NCBI GenBank assembly: GCA_963930775.1
Contig: OZ005702.1
Coordinates: 4,712,001 to 4,776,000, forward strand
Length of the DNA stretch: 64,000 bases
Reading direction: 5' to 3'
Source of the DNA: Cliona cf. orientalis
Taxonomy: Eukaryota; Porifera; Demospongiae; Clionaida; Clionaidae
Shown: piece by piece, positions 12,587-27,245 of the stretch
How positions within the stretch are numbered: the first letter of the stretch is position 1
Layout: each line of letters begins with the position of its first letter
Notes under the pieces: generated by a model
Database searches by the model: none
Told to the model about the DNA's origin: nothing
Seen by the model: the letters and a program-made list of their open reading frames with translations, nothing else
Translations under genes and position numbers: made by a program

Positions 12587-15500
12587 ATGACTGAAGGAGG
12601 CGTATCTGTAGGCAGTGTGTCTGCCAGACCTATTCACAGCCTTGAGGAGCAGCTGTCCAAGTTCCCTGCTCAGCTCCATGATAGTCCCTGTGCTGATGCC
12701 CACCTGGTCAAGCTGAGTCAGTCCATAGCAGACTGGAGAGATCTATCCCCTTACCTGCGTCTGAGTCCAGCAGAAGAGAGGGGGATTCTCACAGCCTTCC
12801 CCCCGGCCACCCCTGCCAGGCAACGCATTGACATGCTCAGAACATGGAGGGACAAGTTTGGACTCGATGCTACTTACAGGTGAGCAGCTGTAATTTATGT
12901 AGAGTAAGCGATCAAAAGTTGGACGGACCAATTTTCAGACGCGCGTCCTGGACGAACGGTAGTAGCTCTCGATCTGGTGCTTGCACCAGCGTGTACCTCA
13001 GCCTCTGCGAGATTCGAGATTCCAGACCTCTGACCCTTCCACTAGCATGTGCTAAAATGTTAATATATATTTTTGTGGTCTGCCTCAGCGCATGCGCAAT
13101 ACTACTCTTGTCATTGATTTCCGGATAGCAATTTCATAGAAAACATGACATAATCATTTCAATTTTAGGTTAATTTCTACAAGTGTAGCACTGCCATTGC
13201 TCTAGCTGGAAGACTGTCGGCTTTTATTACCCCGTGCACATGCGCAAGGGGTAAAGCAATCGGTTTGTCCGTCTGTTGTCGTTGTCGTCGCCGTCATCGG
13301 CATGAAAATCGCCAGATCTCGCATTCTAGGTTCTGTGCGTGCTATAAGCACAACCAATCGGTAGATATCAGTAAAAAAACTGGTTTGCACGCGCTTCAAA
13401 TTGCTCAAAAAGGCTTACTAGTGCTTCAAATCGTGCATTTTCTGTTCAGCATATCTGTGGTTTATCGACCACACCCACCTTTTAGCATGATAGTATACTG
13501 ATGCGACTGTGCATGCTCAAGCTCTGTGTTGGAAAGGGTCGTCAAGTCATAAAACAGCTATGCCGCAGAGTGTTGCAATACTGCGCTATAGTGGCTACAG
13601 AGTGCGCGGGGTATGTGCTCTATAGAGCTCTAGTATTAACACAACTTGTGTAGAACCATTGCTGACACAACAAGAGATCATGAATTCGTTGTATTCTTCA
13701 GGCATCTGACAAATGCAATAGACCTTCACTTTGTGGTGTATTGGTGAAGAACGAGGTGGGAGCTCACTGGTCAACCTTTCAGGAAAAGCTGTAATTACTC
13801 CATTTCTGAAGCATGTAGATAGGTGCTCACGCATCTTCTTTTGGTCAAATGATGCATACTGTGGATTTCGGCCCAGGCATATTTCAACTGCAAATGCTAT
13901 AGAAAACAGCCCACAGTCGATAGTCCCGTGTTATTGCTGGACAGACAACTTCTGAATTTCTAAAATTGACTGATCAGTAGGTACTAACTAAATCTTGGCA
14001 ATTTGCAGAACAGTTGACGGATTAAGAGGCATGAATAGCCCTAGACTATCCACAACTTGCACAATCATTCCTCCTTTACGAAAGCATGAGCATATCCAAT
14101 GATGAGTTTTACCTACATTATGTATCAGTGTCAAACCATAGTACATGAATTATGAGTGCATAAAGTCTCTACCTATGTGATGAATCTGAATGCTCAAAAT
14201 CTCCCTTGACGCAGGCTTAAATTGGAGCTTATTACCCAAGAGTGTGTTTTGAAATCCACCAATGGATGGGAATTGTGCACTTAAGAGGATTTGTGCAGCA
14301 TTAATGATGCTCTCCCTCTGTGATGAGAGCACCTCCTTATCAGACTGAGACAGGCCAAGAGCTTCAATCCACCAGTTGATCATAACATCGGAATCATTGT
14401 CTGAAACAATACATGGCTCATCAACACTAGAGCCACACCCATGGGTAGAATTTTGAAACTTGGACACATCTGAAACTCCTGATTCCTGATCTTTCTTAGA
14501 GCCTATTATTTACATAGTACATTATCATAATTCACATGTACATGTACATGTACATGCACACATATCATGTACACAAACTTGCCATTAGAGCCAAGTTTAA
14601 CGGCAGCATGCCCATGGGTAGACCTCATAAAAGGAGAAGAGTCGGGGGAGGGGGGAGGGGCACTCTTGGAAGCTGGCTACCCCCCCCTCCTTGAGAATAG
14701 CCACAAACCATACACGCAATACATTGAACATATGCATGATGAAAGTGTCCAAATAGGCACTTTTTTGCTCCTTTTTAAGACAAATTATTCTCAGCTTCGC
14801 GCTCCGCACAGGAGGAGACATATTGTATTAAAAGAGAGGGGAACCAGTAGATACCACTGACAAGACTGGTCTCAGAAGCCACCAGAAGCAGTCTCAGCAG
14901 TTAAAAAATAAAAAAAATTTTCCTGGGGGGAGCATGCCCCCTAGTATAAACAGGTTATGAGCACTATGTTATTCTTGGCTGATAGAAAACACTAGCACAA
15001 TCCTTGCCCCCTCTTAACTCTGTGATTGTCGCGTTCGCCCCCCCCCCCCCCCCCCCTTGACAAAAATCCTAAATGAAACCCTGAGAGTCAGGCAAATCCG
15101 GAGATGCTATTGCACTATGCTTCCCAGTCTTGATTGTGTCTACATTGAGAGAAGAATGCAAACTTGCACATACTGTAAGGCCATGCCTACTTAATTTCAT
15201 GTTTCTTGGACAAATGGGAGGTTCAGATAGGGTTGGTCGGTAGGAAAAAAAACAACTATGAAAAGTTATGAATATCATTAACGTTCATAATGCTCAGTAT
15301 TTGCTTCATCAAGACTGGACCAGGACACACAAGCTACTGAGTATTTGCAAAATGTGGCGATCCTTCACTAACTAACATTGACTGTGGTGCACAGTCGGTT
15401 TCTGTGATAATACTGTAGTACAGTTATGCACACAAACTCATGTACACCAATAAGCATTAACTAACCACTTGCATCTTTTTTAGCAGGACGCCCACGGGTA

Positions 15501-18500
15501 GATCTCACTGAAGGAGTAGCTAGCTGAGAGCCAGATAAGTCCAGAGATGCTAAAACTCCTTTCTTCTTTTGAATGTCTAGAGTTAACAATAATAATATAC
15601 ATGTCATGCAAGCATAATCACAGTATGTATACACTGATTAATTACCCTGCGCGCATGTGCAAGGGGGTAAAGTAATCGGTCGTATTGTCGTCATTGTTGT
15701 CATCGTTGTTGTTAGCAGAAAAATCGCCATATCTGGAGGTCTAGGCACCTGAGTGACTAGTAAGCACATTGAATCAGTCGAATTTGGCGAAAAACGGGCT
15801 TCAGTGTGCTTAGAATCGAGGGATATGGTCCACGAGCATCACAAATGGTGCCTTTTTGTTAGCCTTCGTAACCACGCCTATCAACAGTGCCCACTCAATG
15901 CATTATGCATGCAGGCCTTCTGCTCATGTGCATAACATTGAATATTATGGACTGGTAAAGGTCGTCAATAATGCTAGTGGCACACGCTTGGCTGGTAAGC
16001 TATCCACTGGGCAGACTGGAATGCAAAGCCCCATCGAATCAGAATGTAAGATACCTACATGTACCTAGTCTACATCTGGTGCAGAGAGAGAGAGAGTCAA
16101 TTGTGTTTGGCTGATATCACCAAGAGCCCTTATTAAAACCAAGGGCTTATATGGGGTCTATAAGCCTTTGATATCGATACAACCAAACAGCAACAAAAGC
16201 AGATCTATAGATTGCGCAATGTACGCGCGGGGTATGTGCTCTATAGAGCTCTAGTTAGCACTGTTTCTTTTAGCAGCACGCCCACGGGCAGACTTCACTG
16301 AAGGAGCAGCTTGCTGAGAGTCAGGCAAGTCCAGAGATGGTATTACACTAGGCTTCCCAGTCTTGTTCAATTCTACGTACAGTAATAATGATGCATGGCA
16401 TTGTAAAATGAGTGGATGACTACACAAACTTACCATTAGAGCCAAGTTTAACGGCAACACGCCCACTAGGCCTGGGCCAAATATTCCTTTAAATTTGCCA
16501 ATTATTCTTCACTTATCTACCCTATTATTCAAGAGAAAGTTACCTATTACCGTATTTCTTCTAAAAAATTCGGCCCTTCTAATTATTCGGCACCCTTTAC
16601 CGAATGATTGAAAATAGTCTCTAATTTTCGGCAAAGGTCGTCACGCGTATATGCTATAAACGGGGATAGAATGCGCATGCAGACAGAATGTTGAATATTA
16701 ACCTCTAAAAATTCGGCAAAGCTAAAGCAATATTATTATTTTCATGCCAAATTTTTAGAAGAAATACGGTATTCTTAAAAAAAAAACTGACAAAATGCAA
16801 ATGAAGCATGAATATGACCAGAATGTACATAATATATATTTTGGCCAACAAGTGCTGGATTACATGAAAATCTTCTCTTTATTATAAGTTCTGAGGCTAA
16901 AGGAACTTCTAGCACTTCCAAAACTGATGGACGACTAGTTATCTGAGCTGTTTGCACAAGTACTTCCTCCAGATTCATGTCACATGACACTAAGTTTTCT
17001 ATTTTAAAGCACACAATGTGTATGCACACTACTTCCTTAAGATTAATGTTGCACATGTACATCATATTATATGTACACTTGTGCACACAAACTGACCAGT
17101 TAGCTCTGCCTCTCTTTTAGCAGCACGCCCACGGGTAGATCTCACTGAAGGAGCAGTTCGCTCAGAGTCAGGCAAGTCTTGAGATGGCATTATACTTGGC
17201 TTTTGATTCTTTATATTGAGCAATAATAATGCATGTGGATATGCACATGTATACCAATAGCTACACACAAAACTTACCAGCAGCAGCTCTTTTAGAGTCA
17301 CACACACAGATAAGCTCCTGAGACTCAGGCACATTTGAAGCCTGTCCTTTCTTAGAGCCTGCATTCACATAATAAATTGCATAACACTTATACTTATGTA
17401 CATGTACATGTACTGACCAAACAAACTTGCCATTAGAGCCCAGTTTAACGGCAGCATGCCCAGGTAAACCTCATCGAAGGAGAAGAGTCAGGCAAATCCG
17501 GAGAAGCTTTTGCACCAGGCTTCCCAATCTTGTTTGTGTCTACATGTACATTGAGAAAATAATGCTATCATTGGATGTCATGCAAACATGCACATACAGT
17601 CCATGCGATCTCGATATCTGAACCACTTCTGCCACATGGAGGTATTGAGGGCTCGAATAAGCAAAAAGTTTGGATAACATTCACTACGTCCAAGCCACAC
17701 CCAAAGATTCAATCGTGCAGGTACTTCCTTGAATGTTAGAACTAGACTTCGTAGCCACTGCTGAATGCTGTGTAGCGCCTGCAAGGCAGCTGCACAATGG
17801 ATAGGCATGCACAAATCGACCACGTGGTCACCACTTGTACTTCAGCCCTATATTTACATTGCACCTCTAGTTCAGATAATCGAGGTTAGACTATATTAAT
17901 ATTATACATACATATGCACACAAACTGACCAGTTAGAACTGTATCTCTTTTAGAAGCACGCCCACGGGTAGACCTTACTGATGGAGCAGTTTGTGGAGGG
18001 TCAGGCAAGTCCAGAGACACTAAAATATCTGGTTTGAACAAAGAGCATAATTATTATATCATTTAATGTTTGTGCCAGAAAACTCCAGCCAGTCATTTGA
18101 CTACCGTATAGCTACATGGAAATTTACGCTATATAAAATAATTCTCCAAGCCCAGCTACCTTTGTATTGCATAAACTTTGGTGGAATAATTTTTCATTAA
18201 TGCGGTACAAGTCGCCATATCCTCTATGCAATCATTAACAGAGGACAAAAAATTACCACATTATCTGCTTCCTATTCTTTGATTGTGGGAGTGTCGGAGA
18301 TGATAGAGGGTCATTCTACACACAATACAGACCTACTTGAGCGTAGAAGCTCAGCTAAAATTGCATTAACCTACTCATTTGTATTGCTAACAAAGCAATT
18401 TCTAGTTACAACATGTACACTTTCCACTGTTATTCTACACACAATACAGACCTACTTGAGCGTAGAAGCTCAGCTATAATTGCATTAACCTACTCATTTG

Positions 18501-21500
18501 TATTGCTAACAAAGCAATTTCTAGTTACAACATGTACACTTTCCACTGTTATTCTACACACAATACAGACCTACTTGAGCGTAGAAGCTCAGCTAAAGTT
18601 GCATTAACCTACTCATTTGTATTGCTAACAAAGCAATTTCTAGTTACAACATGTACACTTTCCACTGTAACAGTTACAGTAGTACAAAAAGTATAGTCAA
18701 CAATAATTGTTACATACCATCTTCCTCCGACTCATCAGAACTTAGAGAAGAGCTTAAGTCGGAAACAGTGATCCTATTTATATGAATCCTCTTTGGTGTC
18801 CTTTTCGGACCTGAAATAAGGATTCCTGAAATTCAGAGACAAACATTCAATATTGTAACCTTACATTTTGCTGCTTTTTTTCTTCTTTTGGGCATCTTTT
18901 ATCTTCTTTTTTGCTTTCTCCTTCCGCAATCTCTTCTTTTTGAAGTGCTTTCTTTTTGTTCTGTTTCTCCCGTTCTTGAATTAATGCACCTATCAATTGC
19001 ATGCCCCACTACCCCCCCTACGGGAAGGAGTGGGGAGTACAGGGGATTTGACCCGGGCCATAGCCAAGATCTATATATACTTACAGCCCCACCCCGGGAG
19101 GAAATTTAAGGATCAAATCCCCCCACCATCAAGTGGGGATTTGACCTATGAGGTGGGGATTTGATCTGATCACTAAGCAGCATTCTTTCTTTAATAAACA
19201 GGTGGAAATGTCTATAACAGAATACAGAACTCATGAAAATCAAGATGATTGTGAACACAATAATTATTTTACAATAATGACAATCGATTTGAACATTTTC
19301 TGCAAAAGTATTTATCAGATATGGGTTCACTGATAAGACCTTCACATGCACAACAGTACCACTGGTTACATAAATCACATCCAATCCAAAATTCTTCAGT
19401 GCAAAGCGAGTACTCCTTGCCACATGTACCACAGTTACAGGTAGCACACTTCCTCTGATTCTTCATCACTGTTGGATGATTGCTCTCTCTGTGGCAGGCG
19501 CTGAGACTGCTCTCCTGCTTGTTTTGGCCGGTGCTGAGACTGCTCTCCCCCTCCCTCTGGCTGGTGCTGAGACTGCTCTCTCTGTGGCCAATGCCAAGAC
19601 TGCTCTCCCCCTCCCTCTGGCCGGTGCTGAGACTGCTCTCCCCCTCCCTCTGGCCGGTGCTGAGACTGCTGCTGAGACTGCTCTCCCCCCCCCCCCTCTG
19701 TGGCTGATGCTGAGACTGCTCTCCCCCTCCCTCTGGCCGGTGCTGAGACTGCTCTCTCTGTGGCCAATGCCGAGACTGCTCTCTCTGTGGCCGGTGCCGA
19801 GTCTGCTCTCCCCCTCCCTCTGGCAGGTGCTGAGACTGCTCTCTGCCTCCCTCTAGCAGGTGCTGAGACTGCTCTCTCTGAGGCTGGTGCTGAGACTGCT
19901 CTCCCCCCTCTCTGTGGCCGATGCTGAGACTGCTCTCCCCCTCTCTCTGGCCGGTGCTGAGACTGCTCTCTCTGTGGCTGGCGCTCAGACTGCTCTCCCC
20001 CTCCCTCTGGCCGGTGCTGAGACTGCTCTCTCTGTGGCCGATGCCGAGACTGCTCTCCCCCTCCCTCTGGCCGGTGCTGAGACTGCTCTCTCTGTGGCCG
20101 ATGCCGAGACTGCTCTCCCCCTCCCTCTGGCCGGTGCTGCATGAGACTGCTCTCTCTGTGGCCAATGCCAAGACTTCTCTCTCTGTGGCTGGTGCTGAGA
20201 CTGCTCTCCCCCTCTATGTAGCCAATGCTGAGACTGCTCTCCCCCTCCCTCTGGCCGGTGCTGAGACTGCTCTCTCTATTCTTGTTGCTGACGCTTCAAT
20301 CTACGAGTTGCAGCAGCTTTAGCTACTCCCCTCTTTCTGTTTTGTAGCACTGATAAGAGATAATTTAACCATATCTTAGTATCTTCCACACTCAATAAGA
20401 CAGCTTTTGCAGCATCACTGATAAAATCATCTGTAATGTCACCATCCTTCAAATTAGAAAACATTTGCTTTAAAACAATGAATGGCGGCTTAGTGAGGCA
20501 CTGGAGCGAAGCAGAGTCACTAGTATCCACTAGTTTTTTGTTATGTAATGGCCAGCACAAACACTCTTGCATGATGAACAGGTTTGTCCACCCCATGGCC
20601 TTTCGGGATCTGGAACTGGTAGAGGAATGTGAGTGATTGGTGGCCCACCAGGATACCAGTGGAGGGTGGCAGGTGGTTGACCAGAGTGGCATATAGGGTG
20701 CTCACACTCTGGTTGATGACAACACCTCAAGAAAAAGATGTAGCTAGCAGGAGGGTAGACCCTTCACCATATGGCGATTCCTTATACTCCAGATTTTGGT
20801 AAAGTGTGAAAAAAGGGCAGGATTTTCCCTTTGGAGAGCTTGTTTCTGCTTTTTGGAACCTTTGAGGAAAATTTCAATTTTATCACTGATAGTGTGGTGT
20901 TCCATTGAGGTAGATCCTTCATATAGACTGATAATTGTGTCTCCCATTGGATAACCGTTAACTCTGCTAATGTATGCTGAAATAGCAAGACTAAGATTTT
21001 CTCTCAGCTTGGCTTCGTTTACCTGCCCTGTATTCCGATCAATACAAGAACCAGCTAGGGTAGAAGGTATAAAAGTATTAGCATGTTCTAATGATAAACA
21101 TCCGTTCTGTAACTCCACCCTGTTCAAGTATGATGAACCACTACTACGAGTAGTAACTAGTGTTGCTATCTTCTCCTTTCTGACATGCCACTCGGTCCAC
21201 CAGTACTGGACTAGCTCATGACTTGGTCCCTCGTCCATGGCCCCATCTACTCGTATGCAATCAATTTGCTTGTTTTGAAAGATAGGCTGTAGCTTTTCCC
21301 TTTCACTAAGCATCAACAGATCCGAAAAATGCTGAGTAGAGTTTTTTATGAATAGGCACTGCCTTCACAACCCCTACACAAATCTCTGAAGTGGTTCTAG
21401 TTGCAGTAAAATTGTATGAAGTGGTTTGCAACACAGAGTTGTGTCTATTAACATAATCAGTTCTAGTGGTCAGTGTGTTTTTCCCTTGAACAGTTGGTGT

Positions 21501-21606
21501 TGTGTTCTGCTTGCTATGGAAGCCGAGAAGGGCAATTTCGTTCGATTCCGCAACCCGCAACCCGCATCCCGCACCTTGCGGGATGCGGGATGCGGGATGC
21601 GGAGCT

Positions 21607-21646
<40 letters not shown>

Positions 21647-22220
21647 AAGTTAACTTTTATATAATACTCTGTGAGTGTCCAACTATAACTTATGGCGGAT
21701 AGCTATAGCTGGTTAAATTTGTCGATGAGGCTACGGTTCTGTGCTGGAGCTACGAAGGTCCATAAAATAATATTAGTGGCGATTAATGCCTCTATAGTAT
21801 TAAGTATTGTCACGATACAGGACGGCCATTCAAAGGGGCGTGGCTAAAAGATCGTGAAAGCACAGCTAACTTTTTCAGTGCTAGAATCTACATGAAAGTG
21901 ATAGATAATCCCTACTAGCTATAGCTATCATCCAGTAGACGGCGTAGCTACTTGAGGAGTCTAGTCTATGCGTTCTGCCTGGGCCCGAGGTCTGTATCAA
22001 TCATCTGTTTATCGTTGGCGCAGCGCCACGCCCTTGGCTTATTAATTACTAGACTATTACGTAGCTTAGCCTACTTGCTGTCACAGTGTCAGCCCCAAAC
22101 ATGTACAGCATGTACAGCAATGACTAATCTGAAGTTTATACTCAGACGTACTGTTACACTAGCTAGGTCGAGCTTGAGTGCGGGATGCGGGATGCGGGCT
22201 CCGCATCCCGCATCCCGCAA

Positions 22221-22254
<34 letters not shown>

Positions 22255-25200
22255 CTCAAGCTCGAGCTAGCTATAGTGTATATTATCTGAGTTCAGGAGT
22301 ATTGCTGTAGTGGTTGGGCTGACAGCAAGTATAGCTATTAATTAGTAATTATTATTATTAATTTTAATGACAGTAGAGGCCAGGAGGCCCAATAGTCAGC
22401 ATAGTATAAGCATTATAAAAAGAGATAATGGCAATTAATAAGCCAAGGGCGTGGTGCTGTGCCAACGATAAAGTGATGACGTAATCGCCGATACTGACCT
22501 CGGGCCCAGGCAGAACGCATAGACTAGACACCTCAAGTAGCTACGCCGTCTACTGGATGGTAGCTATAGCTAGTATAGTGAATATCGATCACTTTCATGT
22601 AGATTCTAGCACTGAAAAAGTTAGCTGTGCTTTCACGATCTTTTAGCCACGCCCCTTTGAATGGCCGTCCTGTATCGTGACAATACTTAATACTATAGAG
22701 GCATTAATCGCCACTAATATTATTTTATGGACCTTCGTAGCTCCAGCACAGAACCGTAGCCTCATCGATAAATTTAACCAGCTATAGCTATCCGCCATAA
22801 GTTATAGTTGAACACTCACAGAGTATTATATAAACAGATGATTGATACAGACCTCGGGCCCAGGCAGAACGCATAGACTAGACTCCTCAAGTAGCTACGC
22901 CGTCTACTGGATGATAGCTATAGCTAGTAGGGATTATCTATCACTTTCATGTAGATTCTAGCACTGAAAAAGTTAGCTGTGCTTTCACGATCTTTTAGCC
23001 ACGCCCCTTTGAATGGCCGTCCTGTATCGTGACAATACTTAATACTATAGAGGCATTAATCGCCACTAATATTATTTTATGGAGCTTCGTAGCTTCTGGA
23101 GGCCACGCAGACTATCCAAACTCAGATCAGACAACTAGAAACCTCAGTTTCCAACCACCAAAGGCTCTTTGAAAGGAAGGAGAGGGAAAGTAGGGAGAAT
23201 AACATGGTCGTGATAGGGATCGAGGAGAGCCTAGATTCTGAAGAAAGCGAAACCACCCTGAACGTAATAAACGAATTTCTAGAGTCAAAAATGAAGATCA
23301 CATCCGTCAAAGCTGTGCAGGCACGAAGGCTGGGGAGGAGAAACCCCCACCAGTCCCAAGCAACACCTAAATCCAGGCCCATCCTAGCTATTTTTCAAAA
23401 TGTAAATGAAAAAAGAGCAGTAATAGCAAAAAGAGCGGCACTGGCAGGTACCAGAGTATTCCTTAAGGATGATCTAACAAAAGAACAACTACAGGCTGAA
23501 AGACAGCTACTAAACACAAGAAAGAAGTTACTACAACACCCCAACTTCCAGGGGAAAAAGATAACAGTATACCGCAACAAACTCTGGGTGAACCGTGCAC
23601 CCATCAGTGAGGACATGCTCCGCACAGCTGGCATTTCCCAATAGGAAATAGGCCAGGAATCCCATCATGATATAAAGATATGCACCTGGAATATAAATGG
23701 ATTAACAATGGATAAGCTGATTGATAATATTGAGTACTTTACTAATTACGATATCGTTCTTTTATCTGAGACATGGCTCAAGCCTAATCATCCCTACAAC
23801 ATGAATATCCAGGGTTACACTTCAGTACGTCTATCACGATCATGCACTAATAGAAATGCTAAAAGAGGTTCCGGCGGTTTAATGTGCTATATAAAGAATG
23901 AAATCAAAGAAGGAATTGAATTTTTAAACTCAGCATGCTACAACTTCTCGGAAGACAGACTGTGGATCAAACTAAGTGCATCCTATTTTGGCTTTGATAA
24001 AGATTTGTATGTGTGTCTTGTGTATGTCACCCCCGAAACCTCATCACATCAATCCTCCAGAAATAGTGTTTGGAATATATTGGAAGAAGAGATCGCCACC
24101 TTCTCGACCTTTGGGCACGTTTTACTGACTGGAGATTTCAATGCTCGTACAGGCTCACTACCCGACTACATAAACCATGACTCTGCATTACACATCCCAC
24201 TGCCACCAGACTACATGGTAGATACTCCGCTTCCTAGGAAGTCGGAAGATGGCGTAGTCAACAACTACGGCAGAGAACTATTAAACCTATGCATTGCCAG
24301 CAGACTACGGATAACAAATGGTCGCATTAGACCAGACAACAAAGGGACCTTCACTTGCCATACACCTAGAGGAGCAAGCGTAGTAGACTACGCAATTACC
24401 TCAGAGGAATTTCTAAATAACGTCTCACATTTTCAAATAGGAGATATTTCATCATACTCAGACCACTGCCCACTGGACCTCCGCATCTCAACAAACCCTG
24501 GATCTTCTTTTCGCATCAGCAGACTGAATATGCTTTCAAAGAATCTGCTAGAGGATGTACTAGAGAGAATGAATATACACGAGCTTGAAGATGAAATGGA
24601 ACTGGAAGAAGAGACACCAGTAAGACTAATGCACACATCCGTAGAAAAACTTGCCGAAACATTTTCAAACATAGACTTCTGCAATAAGGTAGCATCTCTT
24701 AAAGCAGAGCTTTCCACCTCCCCTGCAACTGAATGTGCACAAAAGTTTACATGCCTACTCCAAGATTCTCTGCAAGTCCAAAACAAAAAGAAACCCAATA
24801 CCAAGAACACATTCCCCAGAAACACATGGTTCGACGAAGAATGTAAAGAAAAAAAGAAGAGCTTTAAGAAAGCAGCTAAAAGAGTGAAAGAAAATCCTAA
24901 TGACTCAACACAGAGAGAGCTCATGTGGGAAGAAAGAAGAACATATAAGAGTCTGATTAAAAAGAAGAAACGGCTGGCTATTGCCAAACTACACTCCGAA
25001 TTAATGGAATTCAAAACCAAGAATCCACGGGAATTTTGGAGGAAAATCTCAGAAGTAACAAAGGAAGAAAGCAGTACAGAAATCCCCATCTCGTTGGAGG
25101 ATCTAAAAACATACTTCAGGACACTGCTAGACGGTCCCAAGAGCAATGGAAATCCTACTAATAGTACACCACGACTAGAAAATGATATGCTAGACCAGCC

Positions 25201-27213
25201 AATCACGGAGGAAGAAGTGACTGCAGCCGTCAAAGCACTGAAAAGGAACAAAGCCCCTGGAGGAGATGGTCTACTCCCGGAGATATTCAAATGCTTTAAT
25301 AGCCAACTTATCTCTTTCACAACCGCGCTCTTCAACAAGCTTCTTGATCAGGAGTTATACCCAGACTCTTGGAGTACCGGGATCATCATACCAATTCACA
25401 AGAAAGGGGACAAAAAGAACCCTAACAATTACAGAGGAATCACTCTACTCCCAGTACTAAGCAAGATATTCACAGCAATTATCCGAGACAGACTAATAGA
25501 CTGGGCTGAAGCCAACGGTAAATTAAATGAAGCTCAATTTGGCTTCAGAGGTGGAAGAAGGACAACAGATCCAATTTTTATACTCTCAACAGCAATACAG
25601 GCATTTAAAAAGAGACGCAAACCGCTATATGCTTGCTTCGTAGACTTTGCCAAAGCTTTTGACTCAGTTAAACACAATCTACTCTGGAATAAACTTGCAG
25701 ATAAGGGAGTCAGTACTAAGATCTTAAACTTACTACAATCCATGTATGGAAAAGCCTCCTGCCGAGTCACAGCAAATAACACCCTCTCGTCTTCCTTCCC
25801 ATGCCGAAAAGGAGTGAAACAAGGTTGCAACCTAAGTCCTCTACTTTTTAGCCTGTACATCAGTGACTTGGAATCTTACCTTGAAACAAACATTGCAGGA
25901 AAGATAGCATTGGAAAACCTGAAAATCCAATTGCTGTTGTTTGCAGACGATCTAGTGCTGCTAGCAGACTCTGAACAAGGGCTACAACACTCCATGAACA
26001 GGTTAGATGAGTTTTGCAGCACATGGGACATGCAAATTAACATACAGAAAACGAATGTAGTAATATTCAACAAATCCAGAAATCAGTCAACGCCCTTTTT
26101 CAAAATAGGTGAAGATACAATCAAGTACAGCTCCAACTATAAATACCTTGGGATAACTCTAACAGAAAATGGCTCCAATAAGTTAGCCATTACCACATTG
26201 GCTAATCAAACCAGTAAGGCCCTTTTCGCACTAATGCGGGGAGCCTCCAAACTGTCATTTCCAAAACCAAGCCTACTTTGTCACTTGTTTGATACCCTTG
26301 TCAAGCCGGTTGCAGAGTATGGCAGCGAAATCTGGGGACATGCACATGCTGAAGAACTGGAGATCATACATAGAAAATTCTGCAAGTTTGCATTAGGTCT
26401 TCCAAGAACCACAACAAACCTGGCATGCTATGGCGAACTGGGTCGATATCCTCTTGTGATAAGACGTAAAGTGCAAATGATCAAGTTTTGGCTGAGAGTC
26501 CACAGCGACTGGACCGTCTCACCACTAGTGAAAGATGCTTGCAGTCTGGCCACAAATAGCTCACTCCCATGGGCAAACTTCATCAAACAAATCCTGGACA
26601 GTACAGGCCTCTCCTATGTCTGGTTGAACCCAGCTATTGTGGACCCCCAACAGATATGTACGGAACTAGCAGAGAGACTCACAGACCAGTACAAACAAAA
26701 TTGGCAATCCGATCTCAGAGAGACAACAGGGAAGCTAAGAACCTACAAACTAATCAAAAAAGAATTCAAAAGTGAGAGCTATCTAGATCTACCACCTCAT
26801 ATGAGAGTACCCGTCGCAAGACTAAGAACAAGCACACATCCCCTTAGGATCGAAATTGGTAGATATAACCTGCCAACACCAATCCCAGCTGAGGAACGCT
26901 ACTGTTGGTTCTGCCAAAACAGCCTAGTAGAAGATGAATGTCATTTCCTTTTTGACTGTAGCCTGTATGACACAACGCAAGAGAAAAGTGCACTTCTTAA
27001 TTATTGCTCACTCCTCAACCCTGCCTTCCCCCACCTAAACAACGTGGACAAATGGAGATTCATCTCTGAATCAGCAGCAACTGATATGCATCTAACATAC
27101 ATTTTTAGCAAATATGTGTCATGTGCTTTTGAACATCGCAGAAGTATTGTTTCATCACTATAAATAATTGTACTATGATATTGTGACTAATGGGCTTCCT
27201 GGCCTTTATTGTC

Positions 27214-27245
<32 letters not shown>

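Noticed and set aside
18313-18668. CRISPR-like array
   Set aside because: The repeats are 119 bases with no spacers, in a eukaryotic intron; simple tandem duplication.
13931-20278. TAA and TAG at former Gln-like positions might mean a reassigned genetic code
   Set aside because: The kinase, KDZ-like and LINE ORF2 genes read cleanly with the standard code and use TAG or TAA as terminators; the minus-strand genes show other decay.
19476-20322. Plus-strand proteins AETALSVAGAETAL and LRLLSPSLWPVL
   Set aside because: Shadows of the minus-strand minisatellite; flanking domains are all on the minus strand.
24433-25338. 301-codon minus-strand ORF
   Set aside because: Antisense to the intact LINE ORF2; Ser/Leu-rich shadow.
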